A stretch of 64,000 nt of DNA, from assembly GCF_039793925.1 (NCBI RefSeq), contig NZ_JBAMME010000307.1, forward strand, positions 1 through 64,000. The letters run 5' to 3'. This document shows positions 35,449 to 44,750 of the stretch, in pieces. The position numbers and the translations under genes were made by a program. Every line of letters starts with the position of its first letter. Positions within the stretch are counted from its first letter, which is position 1. This DNA comes from Thermogutta sp039793925. GTDB taxonomy: Bacteria > Planctomycetota > Planctomycetia > Pirellulales > Thermoguttaceae. The notes beneath the pieces are model-generated. The model ran no database searches. It was not told the DNA's origin and saw only the letters and a list, made by a program, of their open reading frames with translations.

Positions 35449-36331
35449 TTTGGACCATTTCCCGCAGCCGTTCCACCTGGGTTTTCATGTCCACCACGCA
35501 ACGACTGATTTCGGCGTCATTGGCCTTAGCGCCCATCGTATTGATTTCGCGGAACATCTCCTGCGTCAGGAATTCCAAACGTCGGCCCGGCGTCTCGTCG
35601 CCAGGTTCCTCGAGCACGGAGAGAAACTGCTGGATGTGACTGCGCAGACGAACGATTTCTTCCGAAATGTCCGCCCGTTCCGCGAAAAGTCCCGCTTCTT
35701 TCAGAATGTCTTCCGCCTTGAGGACTCCTGCCGCTTCCCCCAACAATCGGGCCATTCTCTCCTGGAGCCGCTGCCGATAATTCTCGACCACCAAAGGTGC
35801 CCGCTGCTCCACCTCTTCGCTCAGAGAGTAGATCCGCAAACACGTGGCCCGCATGTCCGCGGCCATCGCATGGCCCTCACGAATGCGCATCGCCTGGAGT
35901 TGTTCCAGGGCCTCAGTGACCACCGTCAGAAGCGAGGGCAGGATTTCCGCCACATAGGCCGAGGGATCAACCAGCTCGCTCACAATGCCGGGAAGCATCA
36001 GGAATGGCTCAATGCCAGAAGGCGGCGTTAAACCGGCATTCAGAGCCGCGGCTTCCACCTGCCGATAATACCCCAGCAAAACCTGAGAATTGATCCGGTA
36101 ATCTCCGGGACGAGGGTGCCGATCCAGAAACAGCGTGACCTGCACTGTGCCGCGGCGGATCTGCTTCCGAACGAGGTTCTCGATCGCGCTCTCAACCGCC
36201 GCAGGGAGACCTTCGTTACAGCGGATCAGTACTTTCAAAAATCGATTGTTGACCGCACGGATTTCCACCCGGAAGGACGTGTCGTCCTTCTGCAAGCGGG
36301 CTTCGCCGAAACCGGTCATGCTGGAAAGCAA
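35438..36331 (-). CDS. yicC: YicC family endoribonuclease-type protein
   Basis: 297 residues. The N-terminal SMTGFGEARLQKDDTSFRVEIRAVNNRFLKVLIR and C-terminal GRRLEFLTQEMFREINTMGAKANDAEISRCVVDMKTQVERLREMVQNVE are family signatures; YicC proteins are RNases involved in small RNA decay. The TTG at 36331 (product MLLSSMTGFG) is preferred because GAGG lies at good spacing; the ATG at 36319 is 12 bases later. It leads the cluster yicC-gmk-rpoZ-coaC, in which each gene overlaps the next. Confidence 0.93.
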   Translation of the reverse strand: MLSSMTGFGEARLQKDDTSFRVEIRAVNNRFLKVLIRCNEGLPAAVESAIENLVRKQIRRGTVQVTLFLDRHPRPGDYRINSQVLLGYYRQVEAAALNAGLTPPSGIEPFLMLPGIVSELVDPSAYVAEILPSLLTVVTEALEQLQAMRIREGHAMAADMRATCLRIYSLSEEVEQRAPLVVENYRQRLQERMARLLGEAAGVLKAEDILKEAGLFAERADISEEIVRLRSHIQQFLSVLEEPGDETPGRRLEFLTQEMFREINTMGAKANDAEISRCVVDMKTQVERLREMVQNVE

Positions 36332-36523
36332 TCGAGCTACCTCCGCACTCCGAATCAATAACCTGCTCTGCGACGGTCAATTCGCCGTGGGACGAATCAC
36401 TCTCAACTGGGGATTTTGAAACAGCACAGCCTTTCGCCTTCCGCGCCAGAGCACTCGAAAAACGTGACAACGTTTGTCAAACGAAAGTCCCGGCGGGACG
36501 GACCGTTCTGTTCCGTTCATGAT

Positions 36524-36907
36524 CTACTGAGATGTGGGGGCGGCCGGAGCGCCGCTGCCGGGATTGTCCGTGGCGCTCCCTGTTCCCTGGCCAGACGGCT
36601 CGGGAAGTGTTGTGGGTTCCAGGGGGGCAGAATTGGTGACCGTCGGTGCCGTGGGTCCCAGGTCAAGCCGCGATCGATGGGTCCACCGGAAATACAGGTG
36701 GCTGAGGATACACAGACAAATCCAGAAGGCAGCCACCCCGATCGTGATCCGTGTGAACGTATCCCCGGCCTTGGCACCGAACGCACTCTGGCCGCCGAGT
36801 CCTCCAAAGGCGCCGGCCAGTCCACCCCCGCGCCCCCGCTGAATGAGCACCAGGAGGATCATGAAAATGGCCGTCAGGACCAGCAAAATCAGAATGAGAA
36901 ATTTCAT
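36524..36907 (-). CDS. secG: Preprotein translocase subunit SecG
   Basis: 127 residues. Two helices (about 2-22 and 52-72) flank RGRGGGLAGAFGGLGGQSAFGAKAGDTFTRIT, the conserved SecG loop. The C-terminal 45 residues are a Pro/Thr/Gly-rich tail that is longer than in Proteobacteria. It is part of the SecYEG channel. It lies 24 bp after tpiA, a neighbour pair seen in many bacteria. Confidence 0.93.
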   Translation of the reverse strand: MKFLILILLVLTAIFMILLVLIQRGRGGGLAGAFGGLGGQSAFGAKAGDTFTRITIGVAAFWICLCILSHLYFRWTHRSRLDLGPTAPTVTNSAPLEPTTLPEPSGQGTGSATDNPGSGAPAAPTSQ

Positions 36908-36931
36908 AACTTCACCGCATTCCTCGGCACC

Positions 36932-37702
36932 TCAGGCCCCCACTTTGACCTTTTGGGCGGCCGCGACTATCCCCAAAAACTCGTCAGCCTTGAGGCTTGC
37001 ACCGCCGATCAGGCCGCCGTCCACATTGGGCTGCCGGAATATGTCTCCCGCAATCGCTGCCTTGACACTTCCACCGTACTGAATTCGCACCGAATCTGCA
37101 ACGTCCCTTCCGAATCGCTCTGCAAGGAGCCGGCGGATTTCGGATTGAACCTCCTCGGCCTGCTCGGGAGTAGCGTTTTCCCCTGTGCCAATCGCCCATA
37201 CGGGCTCGTAGGCGATGACGCACTGGCGCATCTGCTCGGCTGACAGGCCGGAAAGGCTGCCATCAATTTGACGACGGACCACCGCGAGGGTCTTTCCCTC
37301 CTTTCTTTGTCGAAGTGTTTCTCCCACACAAATGATCGGTTGCAGACCACACTCGAGAGCGGCAAACACTTTTTCGTTCACAAATTCGCTCGATTCGCCC
37401 ATCGCCCGACGTTCGCTGTGGCCGAGAATCACGTACCGGCAACCCATGTCCTTCAGCATGGGGCCGCTGATCTCCCCGGTGTAGGCTCCCTTCGGCTCGG
37501 GGTAAAGATTCTGGGCTCCCAAAGCGACCGGGCTTCCCACGAGGGCCTGGGCTACTGCTTCGAGATAAACGAACGGGGGGCAGACCGCGACGTCCACACC
37601 GGGGTAAGCGCCAGCCCCTTCCGCGACAGCTTCGGCCAGCGCCACAGCAGAAGCGCGGTCCATATGCATCTTCCAGTTGCCTGCAACAAACGGACGGCGC
37701 AT
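36932..37702 (-). CDS. tpiA: Triosephosphate isomerase
   Basis: 256 residues with all catalytic residues: N9 and K11 in VAGNWKMH, H95 in VILGHSERR, E166 in AYEPVWAIGTG, and the phosphate loops GGSVKAA and GLIGGASL. It interconverts DHAP and glyceraldehyde-3-phosphate. AAAGGAG precedes the ATG. Confidence 0.97.
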   Translation of the reverse strand: MRRPFVAGNWKMHMDRASAVALAEAVAEGAGAYPGVDVAVCPPFVYLEAVAQALVGSPVALGAQNLYPEPKGAYTGEISGPMLKDMGCRYVILGHSERRAMGESSEFVNEKVFAALECGLQPIICVGETLRQRKEGKTLAVVRRQIDGSLSGLSAEQMRQCVIAYEPVWAIGTGENATPEQAEEVQSEIRRLLAERFGRDVADSVRIQYGGSVKAAIAGDIFRQPNVDGGLIGGASLKADEFLGIVAAAQKVKVGA

Positions 37703-38066
37703 GGTACGCGATCTCCTTTGTCCTGCTCCAAGGTGCCGAAGGGCGAAGCGTCCCCCGAAAAAAGTTTCGACGCCCGCCAGGCGCGGCGCGACAAATACCG
37801 CGCATGGCTTGATGGAAAACCTTTATCTTCCCCGCTTTGACCCGATCTGACAAGTAGGCACCAAGCCGACCATCCCCGCTCTTTTCGTGAGAAATTCAGG
37901 AAAGGGAATCGCGTGGCATGGCCGAACCGGTCGAACCGCGGTCGGGGCAATTCATGAATTGTCCCTACGATTTCCAAAGCCTGCCATTTTCGCTCACACC
38001 GTTTGAATTCAAGGTGATTTTAAGAAATTGGAACGGCTTCCCGCAGCGCTTGGTCTCGGTGTCTGT
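37703..38066. other. Gene-free stretch between galK end and tpiA
   Basis: 364 bp, both flanking genes on the minus strand. It contains repeat copy 4 at 37944-37965 and, beyond that, nothing recognisable. Confidence 0.4.
37944..37965. repeat. Dispersed palindromic repeat, copy 4
   Basis: GGGGCAATTCA plus TGAATTGTCCC: one change from the perfect 22 bp palindrome. It is flanked by GTC before and TAC after, the same outer bases as copy 5 read from the other strand. Confidence 0.85.
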
Positions 38067-39224
38067 TTACGCCGTGCAACAGGATTCCACGAGGGAGGCT
38101 CCGGCGCTGGCCCGGCAGATGTACACGCTGGGTTCGTTGCCCGTTTTCTGGTGATAGATCTCTGCCACGGTCTGGGAGAATCTCTCCGCCACCGCGGTTT
38201 CCACGAGGGCCACGGCGCACCCACCAAAACCAGCTCCGGTCATGCGTGCCCCCAGACAGCCCGGTTGCTGGAGCGCAATCTCCACCATCGCGTTGAGCGC
38301 CGGACTGGAAACCTCATAGTCGTCCCGCAGGCTCTCATGGCTTTTCACCATCAAGCGACCAAACTCCCGAAGATCGCCCGTTTGAAGGGCCTGAGCCGCT
38401 CTGAGTGTGCGGTCGTTCTCCGTGATCACATGGCGAACACGTCGCCGCGTGATTTCGTCCAGTTCGTTCGCCCGTCGCTCGAATTCCTCGATCGTGATGT
38501 CGCGGAGGGCTTTCACTCCGAACTGCCGGGCCGTACGTTCGCATGCGGCGCGACGCTCGTTGTAGGCAGAATCAACCAGCCCGCGACGTGTGCCCGTATC
38601 GAGGACGACAATCCGCGCGGTATCCGGGATGGGCACATGGGTCAATTCCAGCGACCGACAGTCAATGAGAAGGGCATGTCCCTCCTGGCCGCAGGCCGAA
38701 ATGAGCTGATCCATGATGCCGCACTGGACCCCCACCCACTGGTTTTCCGCCTTCTGTGAGAGGAGGGCCATTTTGACCGGATCCCAGGGGATTTGGGCAG
38801 TTGCACAAAATGCTCTGGCACAGGCCACCTCAAGGGCTGCGGAGGAAGATAAACCTGCCCCAACCGGCACGTCGCCTATTATCACGCCTTCCCACCCCCG
38901 CAGAAAAAAACCTTCTTCCTGGAGGGCCCAGGCCACGCCCTTCACATATTCCAGAGACCCCGAATCGGTATAGCGAATGGCATCCAGGTGGAATTCCCCA
39001 TATCGTTGGGTATCCGCAAAATGAACCTTAACCCATCGATCGGGACGCCGTCGCAAGGCGATCCACGCCGCCCGGTCGATGGCCATGGGAAGCACGAAGC
39101 CGTCGTTATAGTCGGTGTGCTCGCCGATGAGATTCACACGCCCCGGGGCCCGCACACACACATCGGGAGTTCCCTCCCATTTTTCTTCAAAAAAGGTGAC
39201 GAGACTCTGTAAATCCACCTTCAT
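38067..39224 (-). CDS. galK: Galactokinase
   Basis: 385 residues. The GHMP-kinase galactose signature is GRVNLIGEHTDYNDGFVLPMAID; the ATP motif is VPVGAGLSSSAALEVACARAF; the C-terminal motif is GARMTGAGFGGCAVALVE. It phosphorylates galactose to galactose-1-phosphate for the Leloir pathway. The ATG at 39224 is used; an upstream TTG at 39233 is possible. galT and galE are not adjacent. It is divergent from the RmlD-like gene. Confidence 0.95.
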   Translation of the reverse strand: MKVDLQSLVTFFEEKWEGTPDVCVRAPGRVNLIGEHTDYNDGFVLPMAIDRAAWIALRRRPDRWVKVHFADTQRYGEFHLDAIRYTDSGSLEYVKGVAWALQEEGFFLRGWEGVIIGDVPVGAGLSSSAALEVACARAFCATAQIPWDPVKMALLSQKAENQWVGVQCGIMDQLISACGQEGHALLIDCRSLELTHVPIPDTARIVVLDTGTRRGLVDSAYNERRAACERTARQFGVKALRDITIEEFERRANELDEITRRRVRHVITENDRTLRAAQALQTGDLREFGRLMVKSHESLRDDYEVSSPALNAMVEIALQQPGCLGARMTGAGFGGCAVALVETAVAERFSQTVAEIYHQKTGNEPSVYICRASAGASLVESCCTA

Positions 39225-39508
39225 GGCTCGCAACGAAGACTGAAAAATTCAACGATGCAACAGATCACCGAGACCCCTTAAGCAGACACAACGAGTTGCA
39301 CTCGGATTCTCAATTTTCAACCCCCTAAAACCTCTGCCGCGGGGTTTAACGCGCTTTCTTGAAAGAGACACAATTGTGGTATCGTGCCCGGACAAACTAC
39401 CATCGTCAAGATAGCCCCCCAGACGGGAGCTTCCCGCAAGTGTCTTCAGGTGTTCCCTGAGTCGGATGGTCAAAAACCTCAGGTTGACGGCTGCCCAAAG
39501 CGTTGACA

Positions 39509-40660
39509 ATGGACCTTGAACCAGGCCTCTCTCAAACCACAACGTGGCCCGAAACGGACCCGCTAGTAGGGCTGGAACCTGTACCCAGTTCTGAATTGCC
39601 ATTGCCCATTCTAGTGACAGGTCTGGCGGGGGTGGCAGGCTATCATGCCTTTCGATGGCTGTCCGCGCGGTATCCGGGCCAGGTGTATGGGCTGATTCCT
39701 TCTCGAAACCCGCACGTGCGGGGAGTGAACATCCTTTGTGGCAATATTGAAGATCGGGTGTGCCTGGAAGCCCTTTTCCGCCAGTATCAATTCGCGGCGG
39801 TGCTCGATGCGGTGGGCAATTGTGCCCTCAAACCATGTGAGCTTGAACCCAAAATCGCCTGGCTGATCAACGTGGAGGGACTGAAAAACATCCTGCAGGC
39901 GGCGGGGCACCAGCGTCCGCGAATTGTGCGACTATCGGTAGATCTCGTTTTCTCTGGGAAAAAAGATGGAGGATATGTTGAAGAAGATCCGCCGGATCCC
40001 GTCAGCGTGTACGGCAAAACCATGGCGGTGGCGGAACAGATTCTCCTGGACGCCGATCCCACGGCCTGTGTCCTGCGGATTTCGCTTCCCATGGGACGCA
40101 GCCCCAATGGCCATGCAGGAGCCATCGACTGGATCGAATCGCGGTTTGCGGCGGGCCGGCCGGCCACGCTCTATGTGGACGAGATTCGTACTCCCACGTA
40201 TGTTGACTGCCTAAGTCGTGTATGCTGGGAAGCCTTGCGACGGCCGATGGCCGGCATCTTTCACGCCGGTGGACCGGTCCGACTAAGCCTCTACCAGATC
40301 GGACAAATTATCAATTGCGTGGGAGGCTATGATCCCGACCTTCTCTTTGGAATTCCGCGGCGCATGGCCGGCCCGATCCCACCCCGAGCAGGCAACGTGG
40401 CGATGGACAGCTCAAAGCTTGCCCGGACCTTGGGCTACACCCCTTTCTTGCCCTGGCCATTCGACCAGCGTCTGCTGCCCACTGATCGAGAATGGCATCG
40501 GCGGAGAGAGACCATACGGGACGAGGAGGGAAGTTTGGGGTGTTTGCGTGACGCGGGTGCCATAGATAAACTGTTGTGTCAGCCACGCAAACTGGAGGAG
40601 ATGGGTTTGGCGGGTGCCCTCCGGTTGCCAAGGCAAATGGGGGAAACTTGCGGATATTGA
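39509..40660 (+). CDS. RmlD-like sugar-nucleotide-binding reductase (extended SDR)
   Basis: 383 residues from the ATG at 39509. The Rossmann glycine motif is ILVTGLAGVAGYHAFRWL. The catalytic region has RLSVDLVFSGKKDGGYVEEDPPDPVSVYGKTMAVAEQ, with YGKTMA as the YxxxK pair. DEIRTPTYVDCLSRVCWEAL and GIFHAGGPVRLSLYQIG resemble dTDP-4-dehydrorhamnose reductase (RmlD). It probably reduces a nucleotide-linked keto sugar; the exact substrate is unknown. The last 60 residues are unlike RmlD. A GT2 transferase follows. Confidence 0.85.
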   Translation: MDLEPGLSQTTTWPETDPLVGLEPVPSSELPLPILVTGLAGVAGYHAFRWLSARYPGQVYGLIPSRNPHVRGVNILCGNIEDRVCLEALFRQYQFAAVLDAVGNCALKPCELEPKIAWLINVEGLKNILQAAGHQRPRIVRLSVDLVFSGKKDGGYVEEDPPDPVSVYGKTMAVAEQILLDADPTACVLRISLPMGRSPNGHAGAIDWIESRFAAGRPATLYVDEIRTPTYVDCLSRVCWEALRRPMAGIFHAGGPVRLSLYQIGQIINCVGGYDPDLLFGIPRRMAGPIPPRAGNVAMDSSKLARTLGYTPFLPWPFDQRLLPTDREWHRRRETIRDEEGSLGCLRDAGAIDKLLCQPRKLEEMGLAGALRLPRQMGETCGY

Positions 40661-40971
40661 CGAAACCGCAGTAAACTCCAACATCAAGTTAACCGACAAA
40701 ACAAGCGAGAGGTCAATGCCCGCTCTGCAGAGCGGCGGCAGGCCGGCTGACAGGAGAAAGGGAAAATCCCGGGTGTACCTCGTGGCGTGCCGGGCTGGTG
40801 CTACTCGGCGCGTTTTCCGGGCGACAAGGGGCGAAGGTGGCACAAGTTCACAGCCTATGGTGTTCATAAAAGAGAAGAACTTGGCAAGAACCCAGCAACG
40901 GCCCCGCTGCAAATTGGGCAGTCACTCGCATCAGGTGACCATCTCCGTGTGCTTTTGAAGAGGACCTTCCG
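40661..40971. other. Gene-free stretch before the GT2 gene
   Basis: 311 bp with no convincing coding frame, promoter or RNA gene. Confidence 0.35.
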
Positions 40972-41901
40972 GTGTTGCGACTTTCGGTGATCATCCCCGT
41001 TGTCCGCACGCTGCCACGCCTTGAAGACACCCTCGTTCCTGTCCTGGAGTACGGACCGGACGGATGTGAAGTGATCGTGGTGCTTGATCAGCCCTACTCC
41101 GATCCGTATGGCCTGGAAGGGGAAATTACTTTTATTCGAGCGGGGGAAGGATTGCAGCTTGCCCGGGCGCTCAATCTGGGCTGTCGCGCGGCAAATGGCG
41201 AATGGATCCACTTTCTCCCCTGTGGTAATCTCGTGGCGCGGAACTGGGCGCAAAACGCGCTTGCCCATGCTGCTGACCGACGCATCGGGATCGTGGTTCC
41301 GCTGACGGTGGATGCTCGGGATGAGTCGCGGATTCTCGCGGCCGGGATGGGCTACGATAGTGCCGGACAGCTCGTCCATCTCCAACAGGGGGTTTCTGTG
41401 GAGGGGACGACGCTCGCCCACCGCAGCCGCGTTTTGCCGCACTTCTCAGGGGCATTTTTCCGCCGGGACATCCTTTTGTCGCTTGGAGGTGCGGACGAGT
41501 CGCTGGGGGACGGCTGGGTCCTTGCCGACGTGACCCTTCGCTTTTTCCGCGCCGGTTTTGCCAGTGTTCTCGAGCCAGCCTGCGTGGTCCGGGGTGATCC
41601 CGCTCTGGAACCTGTGGGCTTCGACTACGCGGCTGCCCGAGATGCCGAGCGTTTCTTCTGGCGCTGGAGCGATCGCCGCGGCTCGACGATTCTGCGGCAT
41701 CTGGCCCTGCTGACCGGTCAAACACTGGCTGCTCTCCCTCGAGGACAGCTCTGGCCGCACGTGGCCGGACGGCTGGCCGGCTGGCGAGGCAGCGCCGCCA
41801 CAGCGCTTGTCAAAAACAGTGGCCCCCTGCGATCAGCCATCCGGCAAAATGTCTGCGAGCATTCACCAGCGGAGGCCAGCTACATCGCCAAAGCGGGTTG
41901 A
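40972..41901 (+). CDS. Glycosyltransferase family 2-like protein
   Basis: 309 residues. It begins LRLSVIIPVVRTLPRLEDTLVPVLEYGPDGCEVIVVLDQ, the GT-A start with its first acidic residue, then GLQLARALNLGCRAANGEWIHFLPCGNL, where the usual DxD is replaced by PCGN. HFSGAFFRRDILLSLGGADESLGDGWVLADVTLRFFRAGF matches the acceptor-side motif. Loss of a clear DxD makes activity uncertain. The start is GTG with AGAGGA upstream. It may work with the preceding RmlD-like gene in glycan synthesis. Confidence 0.8.
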   Translation: MLRLSVIIPVVRTLPRLEDTLVPVLEYGPDGCEVIVVLDQPYSDPYGLEGEITFIRAGEGLQLARALNLGCRAANGEWIHFLPCGNLVARNWAQNALAHAADRRIGIVVPLTVDARDESRILAAGMGYDSAGQLVHLQQGVSVEGTTLAHRSRVLPHFSGAFFRRDILLSLGGADESLGDGWVLADVTLRFFRAGFASVLEPACVVRGDPALEPVGFDYAAARDAERFFWRWSDRRGSTILRHLALLTGQTLAALPRGQLWPHVAGRLAGWRGSAATALVKNSGPLRSAIRQNVCEHSPAEASYIAKAG

Positions 41902-42045
41902 TGACAAGAACTGCACCCGGCCCGGAAAAGCAGCCGCCGGCCACTCCGGTTTGCAGGGCGATCAAATGGTGGGTTTTGCTGCGACTCGCTTCAGTAGCAA
42001 CCGAGCTCGATTGCCTGATCGCCCGACGATTCGTCCTCATCAAAG

Positions 42046-43095
42046 TTACTCACCGGTCACCTGGGCGGGATCGGAAATGACGTCCTCGATGCAGATGGCT
42101 TTGTGGCCCTTGAAAATGCCGGGGCGGGCAAGAAATTTGGGGATGCCTTGCACCCGCACAAGAAGCGGTGTGTGGATGTCTTTTTTGGTGGTGATGATGT
42201 CACCCACCCGAAGACCGATGAGGTCCTGCGTGGTGATGGTGGTCCGTGCCAGTTGGACGACAAGTTGAACAGTGGAAGTACGGAGAGCCCGACCAATCCG
42301 CTCCGCAGCATCGGGACTGACCTGCCGCTTACCGTAAGATGCCCAACTGTTGGCGGAGAGTTTATTGGCGATGGGTTCAATGCTGTTGTAAGGGATGCAG
42401 AGGTTGGCCATGCCGCGGACTTCGCCCAGCGCGAGTTCGAAGCTGACCAGCACAATCACTTCGTTGGGGGGCACAATCTGAACGAGCTGCGGGTTGCTCT
42501 CCACGCGGACGACGCTCAATTCCAGAGGCAGTACATTTTCCCAAGCGCGTTTCAATTCCTCCAGAAAAAGGGAGGTGATTCGTCCCACAAGTCGCCGTTC
42601 AATTTCCGAGAGCGGCCGTCGCGTGATTGGTGTGGGTTCGCGACCACCCCCCAGCAGCCGATCGATCATCGGATAGAGGATGGTCGGATTGATGTCCAGG
42701 ATGAAGTGTCCCTCCAGGGGCTCTGCGCGAATGAGGTTGAAACACGTGGGATTGTCGAGGCTGAAAACGAATTCGCTGTAGGTCAGTTGGTCCACGCTGG
42801 TGAGCTTCACTTCCACCATGCAGCGAAGCATGGCAGAAAGACCGGCGGCAAAATTGCGGCTGAAGCCCTCGTGAAGCGTCTGGAGCGATCGCATTTGCTC
42901 TTTGCCGACCCGCTCCGGACGCTTGAAATCGTAAGTGATGATCTTTTCCCGAGGTATTCTGACCGGCGGCGGTGGTGGCGAAGAAGCCGCCGGCGCGCTG
43001 GAAACATCGCGGGGAGCCTCGGCGGGCTTACCTTTTCCGACCGACGCGAGAAGACTCTCGATTTCGGCCTGTGTCAGAACCTCGTCGGACGACAT
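42046..43095 (-). CDS. fliM: Flagellar motor switch protein FliM
   Basis: 349 residues from the ATG at 43095 (GGAGGAT upstream). The N-terminal VLTQAEIESLLASVG is the CheY-binding EIDALL-type motif. The middle domain has YDFKRPERVGKEQMRSLQTLHEGFSRNFAAGLSAMLR and FILDINPTILYPMIDRLLGG; the C-terminal SpoA domain follows from about 270 with LVVQLARTTITTQDLIGLRVGDIITTKKD. It is the rotor protein that receives phospho-CheY. No other flagellar gene lies in the window. Confidence 0.95.
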   Translation of the reverse strand: MSSDEVLTQAEIESLLASVGKGKPAEAPRDVSSAPAASSPPPPPVRIPREKIITYDFKRPERVGKEQMRSLQTLHEGFSRNFAAGLSAMLRCMVEVKLTSVDQLTYSEFVFSLDNPTCFNLIRAEPLEGHFILDINPTILYPMIDRLLGGGREPTPITRRPLSEIERRLVGRITSLFLEELKRAWENVLPLELSVVRVESNPQLVQIVPPNEVIVLVSFELALGEVRGMANLCIPYNSIEPIANKLSANSWASYGKRQVSPDAAERIGRALRTSTVQLVVQLARTTITTQDLIGLRVGDIITTKKDIHTPLLVRVQGIPKFLARPGIFKGHKAICIEDVISDPAQVTGE

Positions 43096-43202
43096 GCGAT
43101 CCTCCGCCTCCAACACCTCCGTGTGAAGATGCCGTCAGCAAACTTCGGTACGCGGTTCTCAGCCGGTGGGAAATGATTCCCCGGGCCAGGATGCTTTTTG
43201 TG

Positions 43203-44480
43203 TCATTCCCGCACCTGACCGTTGCCGATGACCACGTACTTGTAACTGGTCAGTTCATTGATTCCGCAGGGACCGCGAGCATGGAACTTATCGGTGCTGA
43301 TCCCGATTTCCGCACCCAGCCCGAATTCGCCGCCGTCGTTGAAACGCGTGCTGGCATTGACCATTACGGCCGAGCTATCGATTCGTTTGGTGAACTCCTG
43401 GGCGGCGATCAGATCACGCGTCACAATGGCCTCTGTATGCTTGGAGCTGTATTTGTTGATATGTTCGATTGCTGCGTCCAAATCCTCAACGACCTTCACC
43501 GAGATGATGGGACCCAGGTACTCGGCATAATAATCGTCTTCTGTGGCAGGTTTAGCAGCCGGGAAATGTTGCCGGGTGATCTCATCACCCCGGATTTCAA
43601 TACCGCGCTCGGCAAGCGCCTGAAGAATACGGGGCAGGAGTGTGCTTGCCACAGCCTTGTGGAAAACGAGCGACTCCGCCGCATTGCAGACGCCCATCCT
43701 CTGACATTTGGCGTTGACCACGATCCGCTCAGCCATCTCTGGATCGGCGCTGGCATCCACATACACGTGGCAGTTACCGGCGAAGTGCTTCATGACCGGC
43801 ATTTTGGCCTCCGCCGTCACCCGACGGATGAGGCTTTCTCCACCGCGGGGGATGGTCAGATCGATGTACTCCGGAAGATTGAGAAAGTGTCCCACGGCTT
43901 CCCGGTCAGGCGTCGCCACAAGCTGGATGGCATGGGTGGGAAGTCCCACGTCCGCCCCGGCCTCCATCATGATGTCCACAATGGCCTGGTTGGAGTGGGC
44001 AGCTTCTTTCCCGCCTCGTAAGATGACTGCGTTACCGCTTTTCACACAGAGTGCCGCCGCGTCGGCCGTCACGTTGGGTCGGGATTCATAGATGAAAAAG
44101 ATCACTCCCAGGGGGACACGCACCTTCTGCACGAGCAGACCGTTCGGCCGTACCGACGACCAGATCACCTCCCCGATCGGCTCCGGGAGCATGGCGACTT
44201 CTTCAAGAGCGCGGGCCATGGCCTCGATGCGGGAAGGCGTCAGCTTGAGACGATCGATTTGAGCGTCTGTTAAGCCGAACGAGGGCGCAGCAGCTAGATC
44301 CTTGTGATTGGCGTCCGTCAGCGCGACCATCCGCTCTTTCATCAGTTTGGCGCAGCGATACAGCCACTGCTGTTTCACCGCACCGCTGAGCCGTGCCAGT
44401 TCAACTGAAGCCGCGCGGGCACGCCGCGCCACTTCCAGGCAGTATTCTTTAAGGTCGAAAATCCCGTTGTCGTTACTCAT
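43203..44480 (-). CDS. proA: Gamma-glutamyl phosphate reductase
   Basis: 425 residues from the ATG at 44480. It reduces glutamyl-5-phosphate to the semialdehyde in proline synthesis. Visible motifs are LGVIFFIYESRPNVTADAAALCVKSGNAVILRGGKEA, PRGGESLIRRV, GNCHVYVDASAD, the active-site cysteine region KCQRMGVCNAAESLV, and VNASTRFNDGGEFGLGAEIGISTDKFHARGPCGINELTSYKYV. An upstream in-frame extension of 54 codons is rejected. proB is not adjacent. Confidence 0.97.
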   Translation of the reverse strand: MSNDNGIFDLKEYCLEVARRARAASVELARLSGAVKQQWLYRCAKLMKERMVALTDANHKDLAAAPSFGLTDAQIDRLKLTPSRIEAMARALEEVAMLPEPIGEVIWSSVRPNGLLVQKVRVPLGVIFFIYESRPNVTADAAALCVKSGNAVILRGGKEAAHSNQAIVDIMMEAGADVGLPTHAIQLVATPDREAVGHFLNLPEYIDLTIPRGGESLIRRVTAEAKMPVMKHFAGNCHVYVDASADPEMAERIVVNAKCQRMGVCNAAESLVFHKAVASTLLPRILQALAERGIEIRGDEITRQHFPAAKPATEDDYYAEYLGPIISVKVVEDLDAAIEHINKYSSKHTEAIVTRDLIAAQEFTKRIDSSAVMVNASTRFNDGGEFGLGAEIGISTDKFHARGPCGINELTSYKYVVIGNGQVRE

Positions 44481-44750
44481 GGTTGCGAATGGTTGTTCCT
44501 GTTGCGAAAATGGTTTGGCTTTTTCATTGACTTCCGAGCGGCTGCTCGGCGGCGAACTGTCTAGACATTCCCTTGAGGAAGTATCCCGATTTCCGGCCCT
44601 GCCGTCAACCGACGTTTGGCGGGGTGGCCACGCAATTGTCACCGCCCTGCGAGGGGATCAGGGTTGGGCGAAAGCCCAAGCCCCGGGGCGACTGATCGCG
44701 CAGCACGTGCTAAAATAGGGCGTTTACGCATTCATGGAGCGGGGAATGTC

